A DNA stretch of 64,000 nt from Styela clava. Lineage: Eukaryota > Chordata > Ascidiacea > Stolidobranchia > Styelidae. Of the stretch, positions 9,823 to 37,230 are shown one piece after another. Position 1 is the first letter of the stretch. Each line of letters begins with the position of its first letter. The stretch covers positions 15,658,001-15,722,000 of the forward strand of contig NC_135250.1 in the NCBI RefSeq assembly GCF_964204865.1, given 5' to 3'. A model generated the notes under the pieces. That model searched no databases, was not told where the DNA came from, and was given only the letters and a program-made list of their open reading frames with translations. A program made the translations under genes and the position numbers.

Positions 9823-12279
9823 TCAAGTCTTGTGCTCTGGTGGCCACTGGCCATCGACCTTTAGGCTCTTTTATTTCGTGCAGAACTGTTTGTTCTGTTC
9901 TACAAACTCAAAAGCTACTGTGCGATTATTTGCGACGAGACGTCGAGGAAAATTATAGGAATGAATTTGCAACCTCGATTTCCATATTAACTTCATTTTG
10001 ATTATTATCTTTCGTGTCGGCTTTGGTCGTCACCGTAAAATAAAAAGTGAACAATATCGTTGCTACTGGCTTCGGGATTCATTGTATTTTTCTGTTATGT
10101 CTGTGCAATATTTGCGTTAAATAAAGCTAAATGTCGTCACTGCGGATCGGTTAAAAGTTTTGCCGATCTTGATGGATTTCTGTGAGATAGTAGTATACAT
10201 ATATATATATATATGAATTTTCTCTGTTCATTTTTCCGCCATTTCTACGATATATCTGTCTTGAAAAAAATAAACGAGATCCTTTTAACTACTCAGTAAT
10301 AAACTCCGCATGATGCTCTATTATTCATATGTTTCGCTTGCAAATTGTGCCTGACAAAATACCAATGTGTTTTCTAAAAGAATGCACTAGGTGAAAATGA
10401 CTGTACTTTCATCTTTTGTGTTCTGGTTACATTTGTACGACGTTTTATACGACTTGCACTCCCTAAACTCTGTGTAATTGTAAGGACCTGAGTAGTTTAA
10501 TTTTTCTATGTTCATCACGTTTTTGAGCCAGAGCCCAGGTGTATTTTAATCTATTGTTACGAGGAAAGCAAAATTTCACAACTCGAGCAATATGATAGAT
10601 TCAAAACATCAATAACTAACTTTGAACCCAAACATCAACATAAACAAAGTAAATTTATTACATAAATTCATAGTATACTTCATTGAAGTTTGTATAATAT
10701 ATTCATGAGGAAAGTTATCATAAAAATGATGGAAACCAATTGGCATAATTAATTTTATTTCTTGAAGATCAATAAATTTCCCAGCAGTTTGTGGGATATG
10801 AGATCTGAACATTGGAACCCAGTGATTTAAAAAATGCATAACGGTCCCCCTAAAATTTTTGTGATGAATCGTGGCTGAATAATTTATTTATCAAATTAAG
10901 GTTTTATCCTTTTTATTATCAAGTTTATTATTTATTTGTTCCTTTCATTAAATCCGAATCAGAATAGCAACACGTTACATCAAGCATTCGTTTATTGCAT
11001 GTTATTAGTAAAGTACAATGGGGAGAATAATGCTACTTAGCTTCCACCAGTTCATATATTTTCTGCGTGTTGCCATTTTTCTAATTATAATTAAATTGTA
11101 GGCTCGTTAAACAAGTAGCTGTTCACTAAATTGTTATGTTAATTAATATATAATTTAATCTACACATGTTTCACAATATAAATTCTGTTATGTAAAGAAT
11201 ATAATCAACTCCTCGAGCGTGGATTGTAGAATTATTTCATCGTTAAGTCCGCGGCTTTGTCGCTATAATTCAGTAAAACGTCGCGGGCCGGGTCCCTGAT
11301 TGATTCTTAAGGATTCCATAAGTACGATTAAATCGTGGTGCACGTGGGACACGACATTTTGGAGACACCCCTGGTCGGCGAGCATTAGTAGATGTGAGTG
11401 AGTGACAGTGTTACAAGCGCCAATAAAATTTCCTTGTTATAGTCTTTTTAATCATGTTACATCCGACTGAGTAGTTGACCTCAGTCATATCTTTTTATTT
11501 ATTAGTAACTGCAAACTAAATCAGTGGTCCAGGCGCCGGTCCGCAAACCGGATTTTGCCAGGTCGCGAGAAATTATGTTGGTTTGTTATTTTGTACCAGT
11601 GTAGTCACTTGGTTATCGAATATACAGAGCAAGTTGCTTGGCAATTAGCCCTTAATTAGGTGGTATTGACAAGCATGCCAGGCAGTGTCTTGGCCGACTA
11701 ATCACACTTTATATAGGATTTGATCATTTGTGAGAGCGCTTTGTTAATTCGCGCACGCCCCTAAAATCTACGACTCGTTATGTGTATTCATCAACACAGC
11801 CTCCGCATGAAAGTGAACATTTCCGTATTGCAATATCATCCCTTTTACACTGTGGCTTCCATACGATGCCTTATCCGGTAGGATGGGATTTTCAAACCTG
11901 TACATTTTATTCTTAAAACTTAACTTCCGAGCTTCCAAATTAAATTAGATGGAGAATCTTGGGTGTCGCTGCTCGATAACCAAATATGGTTCCCCGCGGC
12001 TTCCCTTCCCCATTAAAAATGTGTGTTAAATTTTGTTTATTTTTTGATTTTGTATGTTATTTTTTTGCTGGTTGGAAAAAATAAAATTGACTATGACTAT
12101 GACTATGAAGATTTTCCGCGGATTGCCGCTCATATATTTTTGGGTCAGTGTTCACTGTCCACGTCCCCTTGCAGTCGATATGAAGGCACTTTGTTTCCCA
12201 TTGGGACATTTAAATTAAAAATTCTAATTTTTAAAGTTGCTGTAAGTTTCTGGTTGTGGAGTCGCGAGCATCTGTAGTC

Positions 12280-12530
12280 TTCGTTTTCATGAAAACTGTG
12301 GTCGCGAAAAAAAAAGTTTGAGAACCAGTGGTATAGACACATCCGATAGTTACATTCGAGCGCCTGAATTGAAGGTGTCGACAGGGATCCTCATTAAAAA
12401 GTATTGCTATCCTATTAAAAAGTTGAAATGATTCCTATTCCAACACAAAATATAAAAAAAAATCCGAATAATTTGGCAGCGAGCGGCCCACCAGTGGGCC
12501 GCGGACCACCGGTTCGGAAGCGCTGGTTTA
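12280..12530. mobile_element. hAT-like MITE termini (fragmentary)
   Basis: Around 12300 the sequence reads GGTCGCG, an A-run, then GTTTGAGAACCAGTGG, the reverse of a common hAT end (CCACTGGTTCTCAAAC). Around 12490-12530 a second end reads GGGCCGCGGACCACCGG then GAAGCGCTGG. Target duplications were not found, so element limits are unknown. Confidence 0.35.
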
Positions 12531-14093
12531 TATTAAGCTACTTAGACGTTCTTGTCAACAAACGACATCTACGCACCAATATGCGTACGGGAAACCAGTT
12601 ACATCACCGAAGCTTGGCCTTAGGGCATTACCTGAAAAATGTTGGATAAAATTCATACGTTTTAAACAAGCTACAAGAAAACGTTCATTTCTATTGAAGT
12701 ATGTTTTAATACGCGTTCCTGTGTTCATAATGATATTATAGGAGAATCTGAGAGTGAAATTTATCAAACGTGCGTGATATGAAAAAATTGGCGAATATTT
12801 ATTGTTCATAATGATAAGTGAACTGAAAGTCAGGTTTCTTGATTTTTGATTTGGTCTTTATGTGATAATTTAAATACGATTAACAATAAATGAAATTCAC
12901 CGCAATGGTGAAAAAGTTCAGATAATTAATTGAGAATTTAGAAAGACAGTTTTGCAATGTTTGAGGGATACAGTTCAGCCAAAATATGACATTCAGGTGA
13001 TTAAATGAAATGTTCTGAGATATTGTTAAAGCTCACAAACGGACAAAACGGCACATTTGCAACAATACAAATTAAACTAGAAGAAGTTTTAATTCTTATG
13101 TTATACTTCTGAAAAACTTGGAAATTTGTGTAGAAGCTTAATAGCAAATCTACATAAGAATAAAATGTGAAATAATGTTGGTACGCTTTTTGCTAACTCA
13201 TATTTATACTCACAGTCTCAGGTTTGAGCGCATTTCCTCTTAATTGGTATTACAGCGAATTTTGCAATAATAAAATTTAACTGTAGCAATATTGATTAGG
13301 TCCTATTGTAGGCTTTGATTTATACCAATAGCTGAGCGACAGTGAATGCAAGGGCACAGCGTTTACCCTAATGACCTTGCCCAATTTGATTTTCGAAATG
13401 TAAAAAAAATACTCAGTCAGGCAAGTCAAAAAGTCAGTAAGGCAACTGTTCCCAAGTCTGTGTGTTTATTTGTATATATACAATTAGCTTCGACATTCCG
13501 ACCTGATTAATATTTAAGACTGGCTTCTACTACTTAGTTCATGTTGGTATTTATTGCTAATTTGTACCATCGCAAATTGGCTAATATACACTTTTGTTTA
13601 GTATTAAAGCCAGTGACATTAAAAACGTTGAATATTGCCTATACGCGCCGAGGTTTTAGTTAAACCACACATGATTTTATGTCCTTTGAGCCGTATTCCG
13701 GTTACGCGTGTAAAATATTTCAGCAAAGCCTTTCTTTCAGCGTTCTTTGTTTTGTCATGTGGTAAGTTTGACCAATGACAGACATCGAATGAAATCCGAT
13801 GTATGAAGTGTCACGTCGCTTATCCTGGTTAGATTATCCGTTCATTGAAAATCTATAGCAATAAAATAATATAACAGCTTGCTTGTAAGTATGTTATACC
13901 GATAGGCGTGCCCGCTTTGACAAGATAATATGTTTAGTATAAAAATAGTATAGCGATTTACTTAATTTGCTTCGAAAACCTGAGAATGCAAATAAACTCA
14001 GTAAACTTCCTACCCCAATTACTAAAAAAAATCGCTTTTGGGTATTGTGATATACAAGTGTACCATCGTAAAACATTGTCCGAAAAAAAATTT

Positions 14094-14109
14094 CGTTTCG
14101 TTCTGTCAG
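14094..14109 (+). other. Splice acceptor 12 nt upstream of secreted-protein ATG
   Basis: Pyrimidine-rich TTTCGTTTCGTTCTGTCAG ends at 14109. An upstream ATG at 14113 opens a three-codon frame that stops just past the chosen start at 14122. Compatible with trans-splicing or a 5'UTR intron. Confidence 0.35.
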
Positions 14110-14121
14110 ACACATGATTGA

Positions 14122-15489
14122 ATGATAAATAAATTTATTAAAAACATGAATATCAGAATTGCACTTACCGTGGTGTTTATTTCAATGAACGTCCTCCCCG
14201 GATACTCACGAATCTGTACAACTCAATACCATTGTCATGATAAAAACACAAACAAAACTTACAAGGATGGCGATGTTTGGAATTCAGTAAATTATCAACA
14301 AAATGCTTGTGCCGAATGTATTTGCATGGAGTCAAAAGAATATACGGTAATATTTTTCGTCAAAATATTTATTCGTATTTATAATTATAGCATGGAAATT
14401 TACGTTGAGAACTTTGCACGGTTTTCCGAGGGCAATTGAACTCTAAGCAACAAACAGACAATATAAATCTGACATTGTGCTCTGCTTTGCAAGTTGTTGT
14501 GAATAAGCGGTCGAAAGATAAAGATAAATATACCTTGCTTGTTAAATGATGTAATTCAAATGGATTAATTTAACTTCAATTTTATTCTTTTTATTCACTA
14601 AAATACTTCAATTTTATTCAATAAAATACTCACATAAACTTTTGACTCGAGTAGCGAACAGAAAGAAATGTTTAAACAATTGTCATGTTCTTGAGTTTTC
14701 GAATATTTGTCTAGTACAACATACTCTGAATGTTTACCATAAAGGATTATCATTCTAACTGACAGGTATCCTGCATTGAGTTGGAAGTGGCGAACTATTC
14801 GGATGTTAAACAGACCATCAAAGGGAATGTTCGAAAGCAGCAATTTGAAGTTAAAGATCAAGTGAGAAAAGAACAGCAGCGTAACTCAAAGGAACCAAAA
14901 ACAGTACACGTGGAATTAGAACTTTCAGAAAAAGAAGCGCTTGAAGTAAGATGTCAAAAAGGAATAATGCCAATTGTTGAATCACAGAAGCATGTACTTC
15001 TCAAACAAATCCACCATTTTTTCATGAAAAGAATTATGCATTGTTGTGAAAAGTAAGTAACAATAATTTTCATGATGCATTTTAATAAGGTATTTTAATA
15101 TAGTACTTAGCAGTCACTTATATGGACTTATGTTGAACAGGTGGTAATTTCAAGAATTCGAAATATCTTATCTTATTTTACACCTTGGACCAGGTTGGAC
15201 TTGTGCCAAACAATGAATTGTAGAAAGTTTTGAAACGAAATCCATTTTCCATAAAAAAACGTTTGATTACCTTTATATATATACTTTTATGACCAAAATT
15301 CCTCAAATATTTGGAAATGGGTATTTTGGGAAATTTTAACAATTTAATTCTTGTTTTAGATTGTCGTTTTATAGAGATGTTGATCCATCCTGCACTGTCA
15401 TATTTGACGAACTTTGTAATTCTCAAGTTGTTGATCGAAAATATCCTGATCTTCCTTGCAATAAACCCTTTCAATTGACTGTTACTTAG
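14122..15489 (+). CDS. Secreted Cys-rich protein, beta-microseminoprotein-like
   Basis: Three exons are read: 14122-14346, 14766-15052 and 15360-15489 (phases 0 and 2), giving 213 residues with a TAG stop. An N-terminal hydrophobic stretch after M9 (RIALTVVFISMNVLPGYS) is a likely signal peptide. The first part has the spaced pattern YHC, DVW, NACAECICM. The end reads HCCEK, DPSCTVIF, ELC and PCNK. Together these follow the cysteine order of beta-microseminoprotein (PSP94), a small secreted protein with C..C.C....CC...C..IF...C....C. Exon 2 adds about 85 Lys/Glu-rich residues between the C-x-C and CC elements, which known members lack, so the protein is roughly twice family length. A VWC-like domain is the alternative reading. 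An acceptor ends at 14109, just upstream of the ATG. Confidence 0.55.
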
Positions 15490-17840
15490 GAAAAAATATT
15501 GTTATTATAGTTTAGTTTTCTTTGACGATAATTGTTGATTTCAAGATCGTACAATGGAATGCTGAAAAAAACATTGCCTCACTCTTTGATATAAACTTAA
15601 TCTAACACTACAATGCGCTTGACAATTTATACGCCGTGGTGCACTTCTTCGACAAGAAAATTATCAATAAATGTTCAATGATAATTTATTTAATACACCA
15701 GTTCCGCGATCATTAAATTTTGAATAAGTTCGCAATCAGACATTTTGATCATATTTAATACATGGAAAATAAATTTAGTAATTGATAATTGGTTCTTATT
15801 TTCATTCTACTCACTAGACAAATTTATTTTGTATTATATTTGTTTTCTATTCTCCAGGTATTTAGCTTGTTATTTTTCGTTTTTTATTCCGAATAATTGC
15901 TTATTTGTCACTACTCAAAACTTTAAAAATTACTTGCATGCCGAGGTAGTTTTGTTATACTCCGTACAAAATCAGTTCTACGATACTTGGTCTGTGATAT
16001 CTCAGCGAAAGATTAGTACAGCACATATCAGAAACTGATTAAATTCTAATTTCAAATCATCTATTGATTTTAGAGTGCTGGATATACGGAATTACTTGCT
16101 TTCAACAATACAGCCATTACTACTCTATTAAGTCTTTAACTGACGAATTATGTCGGACAACTTTTATAGCGACTATCTGACTATACTGGAATAAAATATC
16201 ACAGCAAAATATTTTTATTTTATTACGCTTACTTGTCGAAGCGATGCATTTCATACGTCTGAATCCCTGTAGTTCAATGACATTATATACTGTAATCTAT
16301 ATTTTCCTTTGAAAATAGTAGTTGCCCTGGCATCACCGTGTTGCTGCTAGCAAACAAATTTGTAACTGTGGGACCCGAGATCAAAATTCGAATGAGTTCT
16401 TGTACAACACGATATTATATTTTGAAAACTACAAATCAGACCAACACAGAAACAATCAACACACAAAATGGAGCGTACTAGAGTAAGGTAAAACATCGAC
16501 TCTTTTAAAACATAAACATTTGGCGCTCCCGTAGTATGTGCAACAAGATGGCGGACACCTGAACATAGTATGTGAACCAAGTTAGGGTTAGGCCATAATT
16601 TTATTCCAATTTTCCTTATTTTAGTTCTATTACGAGTTTGGGGACTAGCCAAGTGACTCCCGTAGTATTTGTACCTGAAATTATAGCCTAACCCTAACCT
16701 GATACACATACTACGTTCTGGTGTACGCCATCTTGTTGCACATACTACGGGAGTATACATTTACATGCAGCCGTACACCAAAGAAAAACACAATTTTTTT
16801 CACAATTGATGAATTTCTTAGTGAATACTAAAACTAAAAGACGAAGCCATAAAAAGCAGCTGCAATTAGTCAAGGGAAAATTGTCTTTAAATAATCAAAA
16901 GTGGAATTACAAGTAATAATTAGAAAGACTCATTACATGAATCTGTTATGGAATGTCGCAAATGATTTCTCACGATAATAGTCAGTCAGTCAATCGTTTA
17001 TTTATCATCACAAAAACAAGTGTATTAAAAATTGATACAGCCAATAAATATACTAATTATGGTATTTGTGTGACTGGAGTCTGGGGGACCTAGATGGGCC
17101 TTCATGCAGCGACACCTACAACGCTGAAAACAGGTTAGTACAAAAAGTAACTGAATGAAGCACAATTATTGAATATGCTGTAATTGCTATAGTTAATATA
17201 TTTAAGATGAATACTCGGACTACAAATATGTAACAATCTCGGAAAAATTCAATAAAAAATGCAAGAAAAGCTGAGCAAAAAAAAAAAAAAACTAAAAAAA
17301 AAATCACGGAAAAGGCGGATTTGGCTAAATGCAAAAGTAAAAACAAAGAAAGCAAACAATAAAATATTTACATCCAATACAATATTTAAAACTTATATAC
17401 AAAATCCAGAGAGTGAAATTAACAGATTCTAATTAAGGTTACAGCGAGGATTATATTGCAAACATAATACTATTATAAGCAATTCAAGAGTCCTGCTGCA
17501 CACTAACACAAATATATTTCTGTAATGTTTCGTCTGATCAAAACCAGACTTTCTCAGACAAGCAATTTACAACAATCAATATACTATTATATGGGCATTA
17601 TGTTCGTTAAAAAAACTTCCAACTTTCGAAGGAGAGTCATCGATACGCTACTCTATAATATGATACCATATTGTAGATATGACTGGAAAGAAGAAATAGA
17701 CCATTCAAAAAGCTGACAAGGTAAGAATTTTCCCAAGTTTAAATAATATTCCTGTTGCTTTGACCTTCTTTCCAGCGATGTAGTTAAAATGTGTGGTCCA
17801 TTTTAACTGATCATCAATATGAATGACAAGGGTATTTTAA
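15490..17840. other. Intergenic, one MITE
   Basis: Apart from the palindromic element at 16526-16753, nothing is recognised. A purine-rich A-run lies at about 17276-17302. Confidence 0.45.
16526..16753. mobile_element. Palindromic MITE with 33-bp inverted termini
   Basis: The left end CTCCCGTAGTATGTGCAACA (16526 on) is repeated in inverse orientation at the right end, closing at 16753. The match runs about 33 bp with one mismatch. Inner arms GTTAGGGTTAGG and CCTAACCCTAAC are also inverted, so almost the whole 228 bp can fold into one hairpin. No coding capacity is present. A clear target duplication was not found, so the superfamily is open. Confidence 0.75.
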
Positions 17841-17899
17841 ATATTTTTGAGGGTAATTAGTAAGCATTTCAATTTTTCGATATTTATGGTAATTTTTTT

Positions 17900-19600
17900 G
17901 CTGGTCATCCTAGTTGTAATTTTTCAGAGTTCGTGTGCAGTTCCGTTCAAATCATTTGAATCTGAACTTCTGAACAATCCGGTATCATCAGCAGAGAGTT
18001 TGATTAGTAATTTGGTGGTGCGAGGAAGATCATTGAAAAATAAGATGAACATTGTCGGGCCTATTATTGAGCCCTAGAAAAGTCCATATCTTAGAGTGGC
18101 AGGTTTGTAGTGACGTGATCTGATTTTTACACATTGCCGATGTGAAATCGAATAGCTCTGGAAAAATGTTAACGCATGTCCGCAAAACGTAATGGCTCAT
18201 TTTTCTGGTTTTCATGCTATAGTCATTAGTCAACAAACAGTGTTAAATGCTATTTTTATAGTCAATAAATATGGCTCGAATGTATTCCCTTCTCTCTAAC
18301 TCGTCATAAAAATAAGTTATCATATCAATAATTGCATGATTAGTAAATTGCTCCTTTTGGAATACGAACTGACATTATTTCATAATGTTATGTCGCTCTG
18401 AAATTGAGTTAGTCTAGCATGTGAAAGTTTTTCGTTTTTCAAACACTATAGTCAATGTAGGAAGAATTGATATACATAGTTGAAACCTTGGCAATTTAAA
18501 AACTATCCGGTAAAATCCAAGCTCTATGGAAGCATTACACAATTTACATCGTATTGGGGAAACTATGTCAGCGGCATATTTAAAAAAATTTTGTTGTCAT
18601 ATATATAATCATAACCAACTGCTTTATCGTCAGGTAAATTTGGTATAGTTCAATACATTTCCTTAACAGTTGTCGGCCTGAGAGTAAAATAATCTTTTAC
18701 AGAGCTCATGAGACAGCTCAAAAAAGATTCACTGTGGGAGATTTTCTAAGAAAGCTTATGGAAATAAAATAATCATTAAAATAGTTGGCAAATACGCATG
18801 GAAGACTGTCGTCCCATTTTCTGTTTTTAGCTTTCAAATGCAGTTATTTTTTTTTTGACGTTGACCAGAAGCCCGATTATATGCCATGTGGATTTAACGC
18901 CACTTCTGAATTTTATAGTAATACAATTTCTTTGCCTTGTCTATCAGAACTGCAAGTAAATTGATCTAAGTTTATAAAATCTTTGTTTACCCTTTTAAAG
19001 TGAGTTTTAAGGATTTTATGTTTCTTCTTAACTGAGATGCGAATTCCCTTGGTCAACCAAGGTTTGGCTAGAAATCTAGTGGTACGCCGACTCGGTACTT
19101 TCATTGATACATTAGTATCGATGGTTGATTTAATTAATATTTCGACGAATGAATCAAATAAAAATGTTCGAATTATCATGCGTAATTACCCTTTTAAAGT
19201 GAGTTTTAAGCATTTTATGTTTCTTCTTAACTGAAATGCGAATTCCCTTGGTCAACCAAGGTTTGGCTAGAAATCTAGTGGTACGCCGACTCGGTACTTT
19301 CATTGATACATTGGTATCGATGGTTGATTTAATTAATATTTCGACGAATGAATCAAATAAAAATGTTCGAATTATCATGCGTAATTTGGCAGTTCGATAT
19401 CGGGGGGAAAGAAGATTTAATTGAGGACCGATCTATAGGTATCGATGGAGAAATATACCATATTACACTTGAATACTTTTGACTTACAGCATGAGCAGAG
19501 ACTGTGCAAAATTGTTCATAATGATCACTAATATCACTTAAGATGACAAAGCTTGACGAATGATAGTTATGAAATTTGTAAAAGGACACTCGTGACATGC
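17900..19600 (-). mobile_element. Degenerate non-LTR retrotransposon (LINE), EN-RT fragment
   Basis: Read on the minus strand from 19600 down, the pieces come in LINE order. First is an endonuclease-end motif ILSDISDHYEQF near 19540. Next is FLAKPWLTKGIRISVKKKHK near 19020-19090, the conserved block before reverse transcriptase. Then come QFVFQKEQFTNHAIID and RAIFIDY near 18300-18380. Last is GSIIGPTMFILFFNDLP followed by LSADDTGLF near 17960-18060, the catalytic RT motif. Frameshifts and stops separate them, so the copy is dead. The order and motifs fit CR1/L2/Jockey-like elements; the clade is not determined. Confidence 0.65.
18990..19387. repeat. 199-bp tandem duplication inside the LINE relic
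   Basis: Two copies at about 18990-19188 and 19189-19387 are nearly identical, with very few substitutions seen. Each encodes, on the minus strand, the same block around KPWLTKGIRI. Confidence 0.9.
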
Positions 19601-21831
19601 TAAGATAGTGGTTTCTATTCTAAAACCCAACTATGTTTCATTTTTGCCGCGGGCCGCACATTAATAACATGTCATGAATAACAGTTCCGAATTTTCTCAT
19701 TCGTTTAATGAAAGGCGCAAACGAGTACCTGTTTGTTCGTTTTTACATGAATTCGTCTTCGTGTGTACGATGTCTCAGTTTGTCAAGAAAATTAGGTCAA
19801 ATCATAGCGACTGTATTTCTTGTTTTGTTGTGGATACTCATTATCACAGTGTTCAGGAGGAAATATAAATATAAATAACAAAACCTCATGAGTTCTATTT
19901 TACGGTTGCAATTACTGTAATTAAGATTACGTGTAAGATTAAAGAAAGCCTCAAATTATTACGTCTGATTTCATTTATATATATCACGTGCCTTTTTATA
20001 TGTACTAAAATATTAGGGTTTGTTCGCAAGATGGCAGTTATTACTCATTTTCAAATCAACTTGTCAATCGACTCTTGCCCTCCAGATACACGTGGAGATA
20101 AAAAGTATAAAGTTTATGCGGGAACCACTAATTTTGACAAGACGAAGATCACTCTCAGCATATGCTTCAAGCTTCATACCAATTCTATCTCAGAACATAT
20201 AACCAAATCAAATAGCAGCAAATATTACATCAAAATAAAATTCCGGACTTTTTTCTACTAGATCAGGTAAATTACAATGATCCCATTTACATAGAACTTT
20301 ATATACTCTTTCTTTCAAATAAACTTATAACTTTAAATTTTATACTTTCTTTAATAGAACGGTATTTGGAATCATATAGGGCAGCGGTTTCCAAATTTTT
20401 TGTTCATGCGGCGCCAAATTTTCAGGGAGAAAACTCACGGCATTTGAGCAAAAAAAAAATTGCTGCCTAAAAAAAACTCAATTAGTGTACTTTATGTCTT
20501 TCAAATGTTTGAAAACATGTATGTCTGAAGAATGAAGGCAATTTCAACTCATTTTCCTTATCTTTTTCTTTGGAATGTTGAAAAGTCGCTGAAATCGGTT
20601 CAGCAGATAAATAAATTGCAGCTCCTGGAATTGCAGAAAGTAATATCTACCTCATAGAAAAGGTAAACAATAAAACATTTACAATAAATACAATATGTAA
20701 AATATTTAATAAATATTAGTTATGTTTAACCCAATTCGGTTGATCCAATAACTCTTCCATGATATTCTTGAACTAGACATAGGCGATATTGGTATTTTAG
20801 TGTAACACTATCCTTTGCCAATGTATTCCTACTTTATATCTATATGTAAAACTTGGTATCATTGAAATAAGCGAATATATAAATTGATAAAAAAAAATTC
20901 TTCCATTGAGATAATCTTTAATTAATGAATATTAATTAAACAACACACGCCCCGCCACCTTATTCCCAGGAATTTGTATTACGTATTTTTTTTAAATCAG
21001 ATCTATATAGACAAAACAGGCCTTGTTTCAAAACTACCGTCATGTAGATTTAGTTATACAAATTTTTAACGCAACAGCATTCAAAGCTCACTATAGTGTC
21101 TGAATATTTACTTGAATTCATAATACTTTGTGGAATGTTGTTCAAAACAAGACATCGACGAAAATAGCGAAAGTAATCATTTATTTAATTTTTAATTTTC
21201 AAGTTTAGAGATTTATGCCTACTTGTGAAAATATATAATTAAATTCCACGTGTTCATAATTATCTTTTGCATTTATTGGGTGTTCGTGAAGTCCTAAAAA
21301 CTTTTTAAATTGCAAAGGGAATTTATCGATACCATATATTGTTTTGGACCTCACGTATGTAATAAAGGAAGTAAAAATACTTAAACAATTACTAATTAAA
21401 AAAAACCAACCTCGTCTAAGATATATTAGAAACTTTTTATATACGTCATATCATGGTAAATATTCCATTGTGCTGACTCAAGTAAATAAAGTATTTAGCA
21501 CGCGTCAAAACAATTTTTACATTTTATTCTCTGAGGCCTTTTCATATATATATCATCGACAAATTAAGACGAAATGAAATAGCTTGCGGGTAAATGACGC
21601 TCAGTTAATACATGAAGTTACATCGCTCTGGTTGTCCTGGGATTAAGTCGATAATAGGTTTATATGCTCCGAGTGCATGCTGGGTAATTAAAGATTTATG
21701 GAATAATTTTAAATCATAACTGGTTTACCGGTCGCGGAAGCGGCATTGTTAATGCAGTTTCAAATTCAAATGCGTTATCGCTTAGGTAATGAAGATTTAA
21801 CATAAATGTAATTTATTGCTATTTTTTTGCA
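19601..21831. other. Intergenic, no gene recognised
   Basis: AT-rich. A possible hAT-like end (GCAGCGGTTTCCAAATTTTT) is at about 20383 without a partner. The promoter region of the protease gene should be in its right-hand part; no clear core promoter element is visible. Confidence 0.4.
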
Positions 21832-21832
21832 G
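21818..21832 (+). other. Splice acceptor 19 nt upstream of protease-gene ATG
   Basis: TTGCTATTTTTTTGCAG ends at 21832, and the ATG is at 21852. A strong pyrimidine tract with AG this close to the start suggests a spliced-leader acceptor or a short 5'UTR exon. Confidence 0.4.
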
Positions 21833-21851
21833 ATATATCTCACTGGAAAAT

Positions 21852-35867
<14,016 letters not shown>

Positions 35868-36560
35868 CGATAAAACAAATATTCAGATACCAGATTTTGT
35901 TCGTCAATTTACATATGTACTATTTGCTTATTGAGAATTATAATTAAAAGACCTTGCCGTGGCAACACATTTTACATTTGGCCATTCGGAGGCTATGTCA
36001 GTTTCTTTACTTGCCTACATAGAACAAAAAAAATAGTGAGATGGAGTACCATTTTGTGAATTTAAATTGATAAAATATATAAATGTATATAAGATTTATT
36101 TGTGAGTATAAAATATATCAAATAAAATGCCCATATATTTCGCTCGTATACTGCGACAGTTCTGTAACAAAAGACAGTCGAAATTCGGACACTAAAGTTC
36201 GACACAGTACTACAGTTTAGTTTTACTCATCCAATACCTTCAGGATTTTTCAAAATACGACACAGAATCTTTTATTGTTTAATCTCCTCTGCGAATACAC
36301 ACACCAAGATTATAAATTTAATTGAACGTAATTCAAGGTCTATTAATTTGCGAGCACATTTCCGGAATATAAAGATAACCAAGTTTGTATTTCGACAATT
36401 AGGCCAATATAATCACACATAATATCTTCATACTTAACCTAAGCGGCGTCAATTCGGAATTTTTTCGGGACTAATTTTCCGTGATTATAATGACTCAAAT
36501 GCGAGTGATACTCTAATGTTTTTTTGTATGAAGCTAAACGATACGCAATGTTTGTGTCAG

Positions 36561-36645
36561 ATGCAACCGATTCTACACACTCTTCTACTTTTTTATATTT
36601 CTTAGACGGTGTTGACTTGTATGAATGGGGCGATAGAAATCATGG
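36561..36645 (+). pseudogene. Orphan copy of the last TSP1 exon's 5' part
   Basis: This stretch repeats the intron end and exon start of 35409-35480, including TTCTACACACTCTTCTACTT and GGTGTTGACTTGTATGAATG. It then diverges (CGATAG where the gene has AGAATGG) and loses the rest of the exon. It lies downstream of the stop codon and poly(A) signal, so it is a relic of a terminal duplication. Confidence 0.75.
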
Positions 36646-37230
36646 TAAATGGATGACATATATTGAATAACATATTGTTCATCTTATTTTAAATATTCAA
36701 GTCATACGCCATGGGTCACACACAATGCGAACATAGAAATTTCATTTGACAAGTAAACAAGCAAAATATACGTCAATTATTCCAGTGCCGACAAATTATT
36801 AGACGTTTAGAATATTGCAATCTCTATTTCTACTTAACCAGTTTGGATAGTGCTGTCTGGCTTGCAAGAAATATTCAGAATCGTTTAACTTTCGACATTG
36901 TTATCGAAATATCGTTGGGATATTTTCAACATACATAATATATTATTACATATACAATATATATTAAATTAATATAATTGGGGATATTTATCATTGTGGA
37001 AATACAACTCAATTTACAGGGAGCGTATTTTGATCTGGAGTTTACAGTAGGTAAGATAATCGTAACCTTATGGCGACATTATATTGAATGCAATTTTTAT
37101 TTTGGGATATTGTGAAGCTAACCAGAGAAAAGTAATTGGACAAAACATGGTCGCCCATTCTCCTGCTTACCAAGACCAACCCTACCGACCTCTGATCTAA
37201 TTCACTGGCAATATCTAACAGTCTAAGCCG

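Larger units (their letters stand above)
8453..14108. other. Intergenic, repeats only
   Basis: No convincing gene. Features seen are two tandem duplications (below), a short TA microsatellite at about 10198-10214, and several sequence ends resembling hAT termini (near 9617, 11523 and 12300-12530). A minus-strand open frame at 10609-10839 has no recognisable motif and lacks splice context. AATAAA- and ATTAAA-type signals just after 8452 (for example 8555) may end the channel-like transcript. Confidence 0.5.

Noticed and set aside
10609..10839. 76-codon minus-strand open frame
   Set aside because: No recognisable domain, signal peptide or splice partner; surrounded by AT-rich intergenic sequence.
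16347..16760. 137-codon minus-strand open frame
   Set aside because: Most of it is the palindromic MITE, which gives inverted pseudo-repeats in the translation; no signal, domain or splice context.
36606..36645. Extra terminal exon of the TSP1-protease gene
   Set aside because: It lies after the stop and poly(A) signal, loses the W-x-x-W context and has no donor; treated as a relic.
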